This document shows, piece after piece, positions 33,175 to 42,491 of a stretch of DNA of 64,000 nucleotides. Made by a program: the position numbers and the translations under genes. This DNA is from Corallococcus caeni (lineage in GTDB: Bacteria; Myxococcota; Myxococcia; Myxococcales; Myxococcaceae). The first letter of the stretch is position 1, and every line of letters starts with the position of its first letter. Location of the stretch: NCBI RefSeq assembly GCF_036245865.1, contig NZ_BTTW01000002.1, positions 1,240,001 through 1,304,000 on the forward strand, in the 5' to 3' direction. The notes below the pieces were generated by a model. It was not told the origin of the DNA. It saw only the letters and a program-made list of their open reading frames with translations, and searched no databases.

Positions 33175-34326
33175 ATGCCCTCCCGCATCTACCTGTCCTC
33201 GCCCCACATGGGCACGCTCGAGCGCGGCTACGTCGACGACGCGTTCGCGAGCAACTGGATTGCCCCCCTGGGGCCCCACGTCGATGCCTTCCAGGAGGAG
33301 TTCGCCCGCTGCGTGGGGACCCCGCACGCGCTGGCCTTGAGCTCCGGCACGGCCGCGCTCCACCTGGCGCTCCAGCTGGTGGGCGTGGGTCCTGGCGACG
33401 ACGTGCTGGTGAGCACGCTCACCTTCTCCGCGTCGGTGAACCCCATCCGCTACCTGGGCGCGTCCCCCGTCTTCATCGACAGCGAGCGCACGTCCTGGAA
33501 CATGGACCCCGCGCTGCTGGAGGAGGAGCTGTCCATGCGCGCGCGCGTGGGCCGGCTGCCCCGCGCCGTGGTGGTGGTGCACCTGTATGGCCAGAGCGCG
33601 GACCTGGATCCCATCATGGCCGCCTGCGACCGCTACGGCGTGCCCGTGGTGGAGGACGCGGCGGAGGCGCTGGGCAGCACGTACAAGGGGCGGGCCCCCG
33701 GCACGGTGGGCCGCGTGGGCATCTATTCGTTCAACGGCAATAAAATCCTCACCACGTCCGGCGGCGGGATGCTGGTGTCCGCGGACGGCGAGCTGGTCCA
33801 GCACGCGCTCAAGCTGGCCACGCAGGCGCGCGACGCGGCGCCGCACTACCAGCACTCGGAGATTGGCTACAACTACCGGCTCAGCAACGTGCTGGCCGGC
33901 ATTGGCCGGGGGCAGCTGCACGTGCTGGAGGACCGGGTGGCCGCGCGCCGCGCGAACCACGCGTTCTACGCGGAGGCCTTCCGGGACCTGCCGGGCATCG
34001 CGTTCATGCCCGAGGCGCCGTGGGGCCGGCACACGCGCTGGCTCACCACCCTCACCATCGACCCGGAGGCGTTCGGCGCGGACCGGGAGGCGGTGAGAGT
34101 CGCGCTGGAGCGGGAGAACATCGAGGCGCGGCCGGTGTGGAAGCCCATGCACCTGCAGCCCGTCTTCGCGACCTTCGAGCGGCGGCGCGGCGGCGTGGCG
34201 GAAGACCTGTTCCGCCACGGCCTGTGCCTGCCGTCCGGCTCCAACCTCACACGCCAGGAACTCGAGCGGGTGGTGGAGGTGGTCCGCGACGTCCCCCGGA
34301 GGCAGGGGCTGCGGACGGCGGGCTGA
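33175..34326 (+). CDS. DegT/DnrJ/EryC1/StrS-family sugar aminotransferase
   Basis: A 383-residue PLP enzyme that transfers an amino group to a keto-sugar nucleotide during polysaccharide precursor synthesis. Landmarks are IYLSSPHMGTLERGYVDDAF at the N-terminus, ALSSGTAALHLAL binding the phosphate, VVEDAAEALGSTYKG with the PLP-ring Asp, and the Schiff-base lysine in FNGNKILTTSGGGML. It probably uses the product of the CapD-like dehydratase at 28471. It matches the ExoH-type aminotransferase expected in a myxobacterial exo-like locus. Its 3' end overlaps the convergent sugar transferase gene by 80 bases, and its start is covered by a leader hairpin. Confidence 0.93.
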   Translation: MPSRIYLSSPHMGTLERGYVDDAFASNWIAPLGPHVDAFQEEFARCVGTPHALALSSGTAALHLALQLVGVGPGDDVLVSTLTFSASVNPIRYLGASPVFIDSERTSWNMDPALLEEELSMRARVGRLPRAVVVVHLYGQSADLDPIMAACDRYGVPVVEDAAEALGSTYKGRAPGTVGRVGIYSFNGNKILTTSGGGMLVSADGELVQHALKLATQARDAAPHYQHSEIGYNYRLSNVLAGIGRGQLHVLEDRVAARRANHAFYAEAFRDLPGIAFMPEAPWGRHTRWLTTLTIDPEAFGADREAVRVALERENIEARPVWKPMHLQPVFATFERRRGGVAEDLFRHGLCLPSGSNLTRQELERVVEVVRDVPRRQGLRTAG

Positions 34327-34993
34327 CGGCGCCGGCCTCCTGCTGCCGGAGCGGCACGACGTTGGACTCCGGCGGCGGGTTGCCCATGAACTTGTTCAGG
34401 GTGGCCTCGCTCGTGAAGGAGATGCCCTGGCGCTGGAGCACGCGCACCACCGTCAGCGCCAGCACCTTCGCGTCCAGCGCCAGACTCCAGTGGTCCACGT
34501 ACCAGACGTCCAGCCGGAAGCGCTCGTCCCAGCCGAGCGCGTTGCGGCCATTGATTTGCGCCCAGCCGGTGACGCCGGGCAGCACGTCGTGGCGGCGCGC
34601 CTGCTCCTCGCTGTAGCGCGGCAGGTACTCCACCAGCAGCGGGCGCGGCCCCACGAGGCTCATGTCGCCCTTGAGCACGTTCCACAGCTGCGGCAGCTCA
34701 TCCAGGCTGGTGGAGCGCAGGAGGCGGCCGGCCCAGGTGAGGCGCTCCTCGTCCGGCAGCGCCTGCCCGGCCGCGTCCGTGGCCTCCAGCATCGTGCGGA
34801 ACTTGAGGACGGTGAACAGCTTGCCCTTCCTGCCCGGCCGCGCCTGCCGGAAGAGGACGGGGCTGCCCATCGTCACCCGGACGAACAGTCCCGTGGCGGC
34901 CATCACCGGGGCAAGGCATAGCAAGCCCACCCCCGCAGCCACCACGTCGATGCACCGCTTGAGGAACAACCCGGTTCCTGTCTGTCTTTGCAT
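34247..34993 (-). CDS. Initiating sugar phosphotransferase (WbaP/PglC type)
   Basis: A 248-residue membrane enzyme that starts the repeat unit by moving a sugar-1-phosphate onto undecaprenyl phosphate. It is the short, one-helix form: RCIDVVAAGVGLLCLAPVMAA membrane segment, then the conserved FRQARPGRKGKLFTVLKFRTM, RSTSLDELPQLWNVLKGDMSLVGPRPLL and VLPGVTGWAQINGRN. The C-terminal 40 residues are Pro/Ala/Gly-rich and lie over the 3' end of the convergent aminotransferase gene (80-base overlap). A good AAGGAG site precedes the ATG. It is the last gene of the wza-to-wzx minus-strand operon. Confidence 0.93.
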   Translation of the reverse strand: MQRQTGTGLFLKRCIDVVAAGVGLLCLAPVMAATGLFVRVTMGSPVLFRQARPGRKGKLFTVLKFRTMLEATDAAGQALPDEERLTWAGRLLRSTSLDELPQLWNVLKGDMSLVGPRPLLVEYLPRYSEEQARRHDVLPGVTGWAQINGRNALGWDERFRLDVWYVDHWSLALDAKVLALTVVRVLQRQGISFTSEATLNKFMGNPPPESNVVPLRQQEAGAVSPPSAAPASGGRRGPPPPPARVPGV

Positions 34994-35060
34994 GGGGACG
35001 TCGCTCCTTGAGCGTGCAAGGCTAGAGCCGCCCCGCCCCCCCCACTACGGCCCCCGGGAC

Positions 35061-36380
35061 TCATCCCACTGTCGGCTCATGCGCATCCACCGGCGCGATG
35101 GGCGTGAGCGCCTGCTCCTGCGCGGGCGCCGTCAGCCGCCGCCAGACGCGCCAGGTCAGCCAGGCGCTGCACGCAAGCTCCGCCACCCAGCCCAGCCCCA
35201 GCGCCCACGCGGCCCCCACCGGCCCCACGCGCGGCACCCAGAAGGCGCTGCCCAGCGCCACCACGGCCACGGACACGACGAGCAGCACCACCTGGCCCTT
35301 GAGCTCGCGCGCCGCGGTGAGCCCCACCGCGAGGCTCAGGCAGACGTACTCCAGCGCCGCCGCCGCCATCAGCCAGACGAACAGCGTGAGGTTCCTGGCG
35401 TAGGCGGCCCCGTAGAAGAGCGTCAGCGCCCACCGGCCGAACAGCGCCGAACCCGCGATGGCGCACAGGCCCACCCCCACCGAGGCCGCCGTGAAGCCCG
35501 CCAGCGCCCTGCCGTAGCGGCGCGCCTCCCCCGCCGCGTGGTAGCGCCCCAGCCGGGGGCTCACCGCCTGCCCCAGCGAGTGCACCACCCGGCCGCCCAG
35601 CGCGGCGAAGTACGCGAGCGCGGCGTACATGCCCAGCTCCGCCTGGCCCGCGTGCGCCTCCAGCAGGTAGCGGGGGATGTTGGGCCGGAGCGCCCCCAGC
35701 AGCGCGGTGAGGCCCAGCACCCAGCACAGCAGGAAGAGGGCCTTGAGCTGGCCGCCCTCCTGGCGCCACGGCGTGCGCCAGAGGGTGCTCCAGGGGCGCA
35801 CGCCGGGGAACTCGCGCCGCAGCGCCCGCGCGTCGAAGACGAAGAGGACGATGGCCCACGCGAACGCCATGGCCGCCGCGCCCGCGATGGGGCTGTGCGT
35901 GAGCCACAGCGCCAGCGGCACCAGCACCGCCGACAGCGCGCTCTTGGCGATGGTGGACCGGGCGATGAGCCCCAGCCGCTCCGCCTTCTGGAGCGCGCCG
36001 TAGAAGACCTCGCTCACGGCCTCGAAGCCCTTGGCCAGCGCCACCAGCGCGATGACCCAGCCCGCGTGCAGCGAGTCCGCCAGCACCGTGGCGATGGCGC
36101 AGCACACCGCCACGCCCGCGACGACGTTGAGCACCATCAGGCCCAGGTAGTGCTGGAAGCCGAAGGCGCCCCGCGCGTCGGTGGCCTGGAGCGTGCGCAG
36201 TTGCATGCGCGCCATCAGCAGCACCGGGGCGGTGATGGCCAGGGCGAGCGCGAACTCGCCCACCTCCTCCATGGTGGCCAGTCGCGCGAAGGCCACCAGG
36301 ACGCCCCACTGCGCGAGGGCGTAGACGAGCCCGGCGGAGAGTGACCAGACGAAGTTGCTCCCCACCGAGCGCGCCTTCAT
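35061..36380 (-). CDS. Wzx-like polysaccharide flippase
   Basis: A 439-residue integral membrane protein with about 12-14 helices of the MOP/MATE-related polysaccharide transporter family, the Wzx type that turns undecaprenyl-linked repeat units to the periplasmic face. The N-terminus SNFVWSLSAGLVYALAQWGVLVAFARLATMEEVGEF is typical. The ATG at 36380 overlaps the stop of the glycosyltransferase gene by 4 bases (ATGA), so the two are translationally coupled; a longer frame upstream is spurious. It works with the Wzy polymerase and the Wza/Wzc export proteins encoded in the same operon. Confidence 0.88.
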   Translation of the reverse strand: MKARSVGSNFVWSLSAGLVYALAQWGVLVAFARLATMEEVGEFALALAITAPVLLMARMQLRTLQATDARGAFGFQHYLGLMVLNVVAGVAVCCAIATVLADSLHAGWVIALVALAKGFEAVSEVFYGALQKAERLGLIARSTIAKSALSAVLVPLALWLTHSPIAGAAAMAFAWAIVLFVFDARALRREFPGVRPWSTLWRTPWRQEGGQLKALFLLCWVLGLTALLGALRPNIPRYLLEAHAGQAELGMYAALAYFAALGGRVVHSLGQAVSPRLGRYHAAGEARRYGRALAGFTAASVGVGLCAIAGSALFGRWALTLFYGAAYARNLTLFVWLMAAAALEYVCLSLAVGLTAARELKGQVVLLVVSVAVVALGSAFWVPRVGPVGAAWALGLGWVAELACSAWLTWRVWRRLTAPAQEQALTPIAPVDAHEPTVG

Positions 36381-37600
36381 GACCGGGCCGCCGCCGCGCG
36401 CCGCAGCACCTCCGACAGGCGCTGCGCCGCGATGTCCGCGGAGTAGCGCTCCCGGCCCAGCTTCCCCGCCAGCGCCCCGGCCTCCGCGAGCCAGCGCGGG
36501 TCGCGCAGCCGCTTCGCCAGCATGGCCGCCGCGGCGGGGATGTCCTTGGGCGGCAGCCGCAGGCCGAAGTCCTCCCGGTCCATCAGCTCCGCCTGCCAGC
36601 CGCCGTAGTTGAGCGCCAGCGGCCGGCCCGCCGCGAGCGCGTCGAAGAACTTGTTGGCGGAGTTGTCCTGCATGCCCGGCACGTCCGTGAAGAGCGACGT
36701 GGCGATGGTGGCCGCGCTCAGCACCGCGGGCACCTGGGCCTTGGGCACGCTGGGCAGGAAGAAGAGGTTCACGCCCTTCACGCCCAGCCGCTCCGCCAGC
36801 GCGTGCAGCATGGCCTCCTCGCGGCCCTGGCCCATGACGACGAAGCGGACCTCGGGGTCCACCTTCCGCATCTCCGCGGCCACCCGCACCAGGTACTCCA
36901 CGCCGTTCACCAGCCCCAGCGTGCCCGCGTACAGCACCATGGGCCTGTCCCCCAGCCACGCGTACTTCTGGCGGAACTCCTGGCCCGCGGACGGCGGCAC
37001 CTGGAAGCGCTCCGGGTCGCAGAGGTTGGGGATGATGGTGATCTTCTCCGGCGGCACGCCCGCCGCCTCCACGCCCGCCTTCATGCCCGGCGACAGCGCG
37101 ACGATGTGCGCCGCGCCCGCGTAGGCGGCCTTCTCCAGGAGCTGCGCGGCCATGATGGCGGAGCGGCTCTTGAGGGCGCCCACCGCGATGGGGATGGCGG
37201 GCCACAGGTCGCGCACCTCGAAGACCATGGGCCGCTTGTTCCACTTCGACGCGGCGATGCCGGGCACCGCGATGGTGAGCGGCGTGCTGGTGGCGAAGAA
37301 GACGTCCGCGGGCAGCTGCGCGGCGCGGCGCGTGGAGTTGACCGCGAAGTGGCTGAAGGCCCGGATGCGGTCCGGGTAGCTCATGGCGTTGTTGTAGGGC
37401 ACCGGCAGCCAGTGCACCTGGATGCCGCTCTCGTTGGACTCGCGCCAGCCCTTGCCCGTGCCGGCGTCCGTGCGGGTGTCGGAGGTCACCATGTGGACCT
37501 CGTGGCCCATGGAGACCAGGCGCCGCGCGAGCTCATAGGAGCGCGTGCCCCCGTGCATGGTGGGGGTGTTGAAGTACTGGTGCAGGTAGACGATGCGCAT
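36377..37600 (-). CDS. Glycosyltransferase family 4 (GT-B fold)
   Basis: A 407-residue cytoplasmic glycosyltransferase that adds a sugar to the lipid-linked repeat unit. The N-terminal lobe begins MRIVYLHQYFNTPTMHGGTRSYE and carries FEVRDLWPAIPIAVG, a stretch typical of WcaI/WbuB-like enzymes of amino-sugar transfer. The C-terminal lobe has VLYAGTLGLVNGVEYLV, RFVVMGQGREE and the DNSANKFFDALAAGRP nucleotide-sugar region. It lies one base after the wzy-like gene and overlaps the wzx-like gene by 4 bases. Confidence 0.92.
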   Translation of the reverse strand: MRIVYLHQYFNTPTMHGGTRSYELARRLVSMGHEVHMVTSDTRTDAGTGKGWRESNESGIQVHWLPVPYNNAMSYPDRIRAFSHFAVNSTRRAAQLPADVFFATSTPLTIAVPGIAASKWNKRPMVFEVRDLWPAIPIAVGALKSRSAIMAAQLLEKAAYAGAAHIVALSPGMKAGVEAAGVPPEKITIIPNLCDPERFQVPPSAGQEFRQKYAWLGDRPMVLYAGTLGLVNGVEYLVRVAAEMRKVDPEVRFVVMGQGREEAMLHALAERLGVKGVNLFFLPSVPKAQVPAVLSAATIATSLFTDVPGMQDNSANKFFDALAAGRPLALNYGGWQAELMDREDFGLRLPPKDIPAAAAMLAKRLRDPRWLAEAGALAGKLGRERYSADIAAQRLSEVLRRAAAARS

Positions 37601-37601
37601 G

Positions 37602-38894
37602 TCAGACGGCTCCTGTGAATGAAGGTTGGGGAAGGGCGTGGGGCAGGGGCGGCCCCTCGTGCGCGGGCCTCCGTCCGGGGACCGCGGCCACGGAGGCCAT
37701 CACCATCAAGAGGAAGAGGGAGCGGCTGTCGTAGAGGTCGCCGCTGGACTGGGCGCCCAGCAGCACCAGCACCGCCGCGCCCACGGTGGCGCCGTCCAGG
37801 CCCCGGCGTCTGAGGAACGCCGAGCGCATGAAGGTGGCGAGGACGGTCGCGAGCAGGAGCAGCCCCACGACGCCGCCCTCGCAGAACACCTCCAGGAAGA
37901 GGTTGTGCGGGTAGACGCCCAGGCGCAGCGCGGGGAACGCCGCGAGCCCCGCGCCCGCGACCGGGTTGTCCTTCCCCAACTGGAGGGCCCTCGCGTAGAG
38001 GATCTCCCGCCCGGACAGGTACACCTTGCCTTCGGTGCTGCCGGCGCCGCCCGCGCCCGTCTCGTAGTTGAGGGTGAGGCGCAGGAAGCGCTCCTGCACG
38101 GAGTTGCTGAGCGCCTCCCCCAGCGGGGAGAACATCGTCACCGCGGTGATGGCCACCGTCGCCAGCAGCAGCAGCAGCAGCAGCCGGCGCAGCGGCACGC
38201 GCCCCACCACGAGGCAGGTGGTGATGCCCGCGACGATGGCGGCGGAGCCGCCGCGCGAGCCCGTGAGCAGCGCCAGCACGACGCCGGTGGCGGCCACCGG
38301 AATCCACAGCCACGCCTGGCCCCTCCAGTACCAGAAGTAGAGCGCCCCGATGGAGAGCAGCCCCATGAGCCGCGCGAGGATGTTGGGCCCGCCGCCCATC
38401 ACCGCCAGCCGCGCGCTCCCGCCGCCCCCCAGCAGTTGCTTGACGGCGGTGAGCGCGAGCAGCCCCGTGGCCGCGACGACGGCGGCCCAGAACGCGTCCA
38501 GCACCCGGGGCGCGGGCTGGCGGAGCGCGGCCAGCGCGAAGCCCACGCACATCAGCCCCACCAGCAGGAGGTCGGCGACCTTGGTCAGGGAGAACAGCGG
38601 GTCGGGTGTCCAGGCGATGCTGGCGCCCATGTAGCCCAGGAAGCCCAGCAGGGCCGCGATGAGTGGCGGGTCGAAGCGCGCCTCGCCGGGGCGCGCTTCG
38701 CGCCGGGCGCGGTGCAGCAGCCCCACGCTGGCGAGCAGCACCCCGCACAGGACGATCCACAGCCGCAGCTCCTGGACCAGGTTCGTGTCCACCTCTTCAT
38801 TGACCGCGAGGCCCAGCCGGTGGAAGCCCCAGCGGCCCGCGAGCACGTAGAGCGCCGCGATGAGGCCCAGTCCTGTGCAGCACAGCCAGCTCAC
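37602..38894 (-). CDS. Wzy/O-antigen ligase-like polymerase
   Basis: A 430-residue membrane protein with about 10-12 helices and a large periplasmic loop of the Wzy_C/WaaL type. The loop and flanks contain LSGREILYARALQLGKDNPVAGAGLAAFPALR followed by YPHNLFLEVFCEGGVVGLL, where the PHN-x-F/Y-L-E pattern is characteristic of O-antigen polymerase/ligase proteins. It joins repeat units at the periplasmic face. It is encoded between the wzc-like gene (22 bases upstream) and the glycosyltransferase gene (1 base downstream). Confidence 0.9.
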   Translation of the reverse strand: MSWLCCTGLGLIAALYVLAGRWGFHRLGLAVNEEVDTNLVQELRLWIVLCGVLLASVGLLHRARREARPGEARFDPPLIAALLGFLGYMGASIAWTPDPLFSLTKVADLLLVGLMCVGFALAALRQPAPRVLDAFWAAVVAATGLLALTAVKQLLGGGGSARLAVMGGGPNILARLMGLLSIGALYFWYWRGQAWLWIPVAATGVVLALLTGSRGGSAAIVAGITTCLVVGRVPLRRLLLLLLLATVAITAVTMFSPLGEALSNSVQERFLRLTLNYETGAGGAGSTEGKVYLSGREILYARALQLGKDNPVAGAGLAAFPALRLGVYPHNLFLEVFCEGGVVGLLLLATVLATFMRSAFLRRRGLDGATVGAAVLVLLGAQSSGDLYDSRSLFLLMVMASVAAVPGRRPAHEGPPLPHALPQPSFTGAV

Positions 38895-38916
38895 GGTGCG
38901 GCCTCCCGGTGGGTCT

Positions 38917-41121
38917 TCAGTTCGCGGACGGGTATTCGTATTGGTAGACGCCGCTCACCGCGCGGCCCGAACGGGAGCGCGGCACGCCGTTGAGGACCAG
39001 GCCGTGGGCGGGGACGCCGCTCTGCTCCAGCTGGTGCAGCGCCGTGGCCACCTCGCGCAGGGACTGGGTCGCCGCGCGCACCACGGCGAGCCGCACGCCC
39101 GCGTGCCGGCCCACGAGCGCCGCGTCCGTCACCGCGAGGATGCAGGGCGTGTCGAAGAGGACGACGTCGTACTCGGCCGCCACGCGCGCGACGAACGTGT
39201 CGAACGTCGCGCCGGCCAGCAGCTCCGCCGGGTCCGGCGGGAGCGCGCCCGCGCCCAGGAACGACAGGCCGGGCGCGGCGTCCTGGAGCACGGCCTGCTC
39301 CAGGGTGGCGGTGCCCCGCAGCACTTCATGAAGGCCGGAGAGGCGCGCCTCGCGGAAGCACCGGTGCAGCCAGCCGCCGCGCAGGTTCGCGTCCACCAGC
39401 AGCACGCGCTGGCCCGTCTCCGCCATCACCCACGCCAGGTTGAGGGCGGCGAAGGACGCCCCGGCGCCGGGGGCCGTGCCGGTGAGGGCCACGACGTGGC
39501 TGCCCGCCTCCCTCATGGCCCGCTGGAGCCGGGTGCGCAGGCCGCGCAGGCTTTCGACGGTGATGTCCCGGGGGGCGCCGCGCGCCAGGATGAGGGAGGG
39601 GAGGCGGGGCCCCTCCGCGCGGTGGGGGCCCGTGGGGACGCTGGCCAGCACGGGCACCGCGAGCGCGGACTCCAGGGCCGCGGGGTCGGTGACGCCCGGG
39701 TGCAGCGACCGGCGCGCGAAGGCCAGCGCGACGCCGGCCACCAGCCCCAGCACCAGGCTGACCGCGAACACGTCCGGCTTCGTGGGGCGCACGGGCAGGC
39801 GCGTCACCACCGGCGCGTCGATGAGGCGCGCGTTGGTGATGTTGCTCGACTTGAGCACCCGGTACTCCTGGGCCTTGTTGTGCAGCTGGAGGTACAGCTC
39901 GTTGGCCACCTTCACGTCGCGCGTGAGCTGGGCGGACACCCGCTCCGCGTCCGGGATGCCCTTGAGCCGGGCGCTGAGCGCGGCCTGCTCCGTGCGCAGG
40001 CGCGAAAGCTTGCGCTCCGTGGCCACGAGCAGCGGGTGGTGCTCGGTGAAGCGCTGCCGCAACTCCGAGCGCTCCAGCGTGAGCGAGGAGATGTCCTTGT
40101 CCAGGTCCGCGCTCCGGTTGAGGACGGCCTGCACCTCCAGCGCCAGGTCCACGCCGCCCTTGTTGGCGCGGTAGTCGCGCAGCGCGGCCTCCGCCTGCTC
40201 CAGGCCCTGGCGCAGGCCGGGGAGCTGGCTGTCCAGGAACGACAGCGTGCGGCCCGCGTCGTCGCTGCGGCGCTCCACGTTGGCGTGCACGTACGCGTCC
40301 GCGATGGTCCGCAGCGTGGTGGTGGCCTGCACCGGATCCGGCCCCTCCAGGGTCAGGTTGAGGACGCCCGTGCCGGTGCCCTTCTCCGCCATGCGCAGCG
40401 TGCGCTGCAGCTCCTCCACCACCGCGAGCCTCGAGCGCCGCGTCAGCCGGAAGCGCGTCCCCGGCCGGGCGCGCAGCTCGGTGACGTCCAGCTCCACCTC
40501 GTGCGTCGCGCCCGCTTCCGACCGGGCGCTGGTGCCCGCGACGCCGTGGAGGACGGCGCGCCCGTCGGGGCCCCACAGCGTGAACGCGCCGTCGGCCTGC
40601 GCCACGAGCGTGAGGGGCTCGTCCTCCCACTCCGTGGGCACGTTCAGCCGCTCCACCTGGAGCTTCTCCCCGCCCCAGGCGTACGAGGCCCGGCCCCACC
40701 ACGGCACCGCCGCCAGCTCCGGCCCCTCGTGCGCGCGGGCCCAGGCCGCGCCCACCAGCGGGAAGTGGTGGGGCTCCACGCTCACGCCCAGGTTCAGCGT
40801 GTCCGCCACGCGCCCCAGCAGGGCCCGGGAGCCCAGGACCTCCATCTCCGTGGCCGCCATGCTGGGCGCGTCTGGAATCAGCGCGTCCAGCTGGCCCAGG
40901 CTGCTGGCCTTCTGCTCGATTTGAAGGATGGCATTGGCCCGGTACACCGGCGCCGTGGTGAGCAGGTACAGCCCACCCACGCCCAGGGCCAGGGCGACGG
41001 ACGCCGCGATGGTGCCGCGGCGCTCTCCCAGGATGGCCAGGTATCTGCCCAATCCCAGCTCATCATCCTGCGTGCCGGGGCCGGGGCGGGGCGGCGTCAC
41101 GCGTTGGGGGGTGCTCGTCAT
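38917..41121 (-). CDS. Wzc-like polysaccharide co-polymerase with degenerate kinase domain
   Basis: A 734-residue PCP-2a protein. It has a first membrane helix near residues 30-50, a large coiled-coil periplasmic region (about 55-440, ending with a Pro-rich PVRPTKPD before the second helix), then a cytoplasmic BY-kinase-type domain (about 470-734). The kinase domain keeps the Walker A' sequence VLLVDANLRGG and a Walker B-like VVLFDTPC. The Walker A reads TGTAPGAGASF, so Ala555 stands where the essential lysine should be. The C-terminal tyrosine cluster is short (YQYEY). These proteins control chain length and link to Wza. The ATG at 41121 overlaps the wza stop (ATGA). No phosphatase of the Wzb type is nearby. 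Confidence 0.9.
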   Translation of the reverse strand: MTSTPQRVTPPRPGPGTQDDELGLGRYLAILGERRGTIAASVALALGVGGLYLLTTAPVYRANAILQIEQKASSLGQLDALIPDAPSMAATEMEVLGSRALLGRVADTLNLGVSVEPHHFPLVGAAWARAHEGPELAAVPWWGRASYAWGGEKLQVERLNVPTEWEDEPLTLVAQADGAFTLWGPDGRAVLHGVAGTSARSEAGATHEVELDVTELRARPGTRFRLTRRSRLAVVEELQRTLRMAEKGTGTGVLNLTLEGPDPVQATTTLRTIADAYVHANVERRSDDAGRTLSFLDSQLPGLRQGLEQAEAALRDYRANKGGVDLALEVQAVLNRSADLDKDISSLTLERSELRQRFTEHHPLLVATERKLSRLRTEQAALSARLKGIPDAERVSAQLTRDVKVANELYLQLHNKAQEYRVLKSSNITNARLIDAPVVTRLPVRPTKPDVFAVSLVLGLVAGVALAFARRSLHPGVTDPAALESALAVPVLASVPTGPHRAEGPRLPSLILARGAPRDITVESLRGLRTRLQRAMREAGSHVVALTGTAPGAGASFAALNLAWVMAETGQRVLLVDANLRGGWLHRCFREARLSGLHEVLRGTATLEQAVLQDAAPGLSFLGAGALPPDPAELLAGATFDTFVARVAAEYDVVLFDTPCILAVTDAALVGRHAGVRLAVVRAATQSLREVATALHQLEQSGVPAHGLVLNGVPRSRSGRAVSGVYQYEYPSAN

Positions 41122-42239
41122 GGGTTTTCGATGATGATGGTTCTGTCTCCGATATCCACTGCCTGCCAGAGCAGCTGAACTGTTGGCTGGATTTGCTCGA
41201 TGATCCGGTTCCACCGCGTCAAGTCGTGCGCGGAGACGAAGACAACGTCGCGTGGCTTTAATTGGAACTGCTCCGCCAGGAGCAGCGCGTCCGGCGACTT
41301 CGCGTCCAGCTTGAAGATGGAGGGGCGGTCGAAGCTGCCCCGGATGACATACACGCGGCTCGGGTTGGACGTGAGCGGGTCGAAGCCCTCGGTGTCGCCA
41401 ATGGCTTCCGCCAGCGTCATCCGCCCCTTCACCATCACGCGGGAGGACGGCTTGCGGACCTCCCCCAGCACGAAGACCTTGTTGCGGCTGCGGTCCGCCA
41501 CGTTGACGATGTCGCCGTCCTGGAGGAGCCAGTTCTGGCTGGTGTCCCCCTGTTCGTAGAGGGCCTGCAGGTCGAGCGTGAAGGTGGCGCCGCCCCGGCT
41601 GAGCGTGACGGTGCGCAGGTCCGCCTCCGTGGAGAAGCCCTTCGCCTGGGCGATGGCGTCCTGCACGCGCAGGGGCACGTCGGTGATGGGCAGGGTGCTG
41701 GGGGCCACGACCTCGCCCGTCACCTGGACCTTCTGTCCCCGGAAGCCCACCACGCGCACGTCCAGCTGGGGCTTCTCGATGACGCTCGCCAGCCGCTGCG
41801 TGAGCAGCTCGCGGATCTCCCGCAGCGTCTTGCCCGCGACGGGGATGACGCCCACGTGGGGGTAGAACATCGTCCCGTCCGCGGCCACCGGGTGGCCGGT
41901 GGTCTCCGCGGGGCGGAACTCGCCGGCCGGGATGGTGAGCTCCGGATGGTCCCAGACGATGACGCTCAGCACGTCGTGCGCCGTCACCCGGTAGTCATAG
42001 TCCGTGGCCACCCCGGCCAGCGGATCCACCCGGGGCGTGGGCCGCACCTGCTTGCGCGCCTCCAGCTGGTGGCTGATGAGGGACGCGTCGATGGGCACGA
42101 TTTCATAGGCGCCGTCCGTGCCTGCGTCTGCCTTTCCGGCATAGCGCTCCCGGAAGGCGTCCTCGTCCATCTGCATTCCCGGGCCCCAGGCACATGCGCT
42201 CATGCAGAACACCGCGGCCAATAGCAGGGCATGTTTCAT
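41118..42239 (-). CDS. Wza-like outer-membrane polysaccharide export lipoprotein
   Basis: A 373-residue lipoprotein (lipobox MSAC, Cys16) that should form the outer-membrane channel for the polymer. It has the Poly_export domain (YDYRVTAHDVLSVIVWDHPELTIP, then YPHVGVIPVAGKTLREIRELL) and two SLBB domains (KVQVTGEVVAPSTLPITDVP and KVFVLGEVRKPSSRVMVKG). The C-terminus is amphipathic with RWNRIIEQIQPTVQLLWQ, as in the transmembrane helix of Wza. It is the first gene of the minus-strand export operon and divergent from the second acyltransferase gene. Confidence 0.94.
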   Translation of the reverse strand: MKHALLLAAVFCMSACAWGPGMQMDEDAFRERYAGKADAGTDGAYEIVPIDASLISHQLEARKQVRPTPRVDPLAGVATDYDYRVTAHDVLSVIVWDHPELTIPAGEFRPAETTGHPVAADGTMFYPHVGVIPVAGKTLREIRELLTQRLASVIEKPQLDVRVVGFRGQKVQVTGEVVAPSTLPITDVPLRVQDAIAQAKGFSTEADLRTVTLSRGGATFTLDLQALYEQGDTSQNWLLQDGDIVNVADRSRNKVFVLGEVRKPSSRVMVKGRMTLAEAIGDTEGFDPLTSNPSRVYVIRGSFDRPSIFKLDAKSPDALLLAEQFQLKPRDVVFVSAHDLTRWNRIIEQIQPTVQLLWQAVDIGDRTIIIENP

Positions 42240-42491
42240 AAGGCGGGGAATCTTCCGGACAAACCGTGCAAGCGTAAGCCCCGGGTAATGCCAAATGTCT
42301 GGAAGCCGTTAGGGCCCGCTGGCGAGGTGACACATGCCCTGCCCTGGGGGGCCGGAAGGGAGCGAAGCGCTGGAATCAGGACATCGCCCTGCACCCCGGG
42401 GGGCGATGACGGACCCGGGGCGCGTCCCCATACCCTCTGGCTGTTTCAAGCGGCCGTCCGGCCACGCGCTTCGCCTCCAGGGGAACCCCGC

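Noticed and set aside
42256-42280. Possible sigma-54 promoter for the wza operon on the minus strand (GG and TTGCA 10 bases apart).
   Set aside because: Only the -12 element fits; the -24 side reads GGGGCT instead of TGGCAC, and the implied leader would be under 20 bases.
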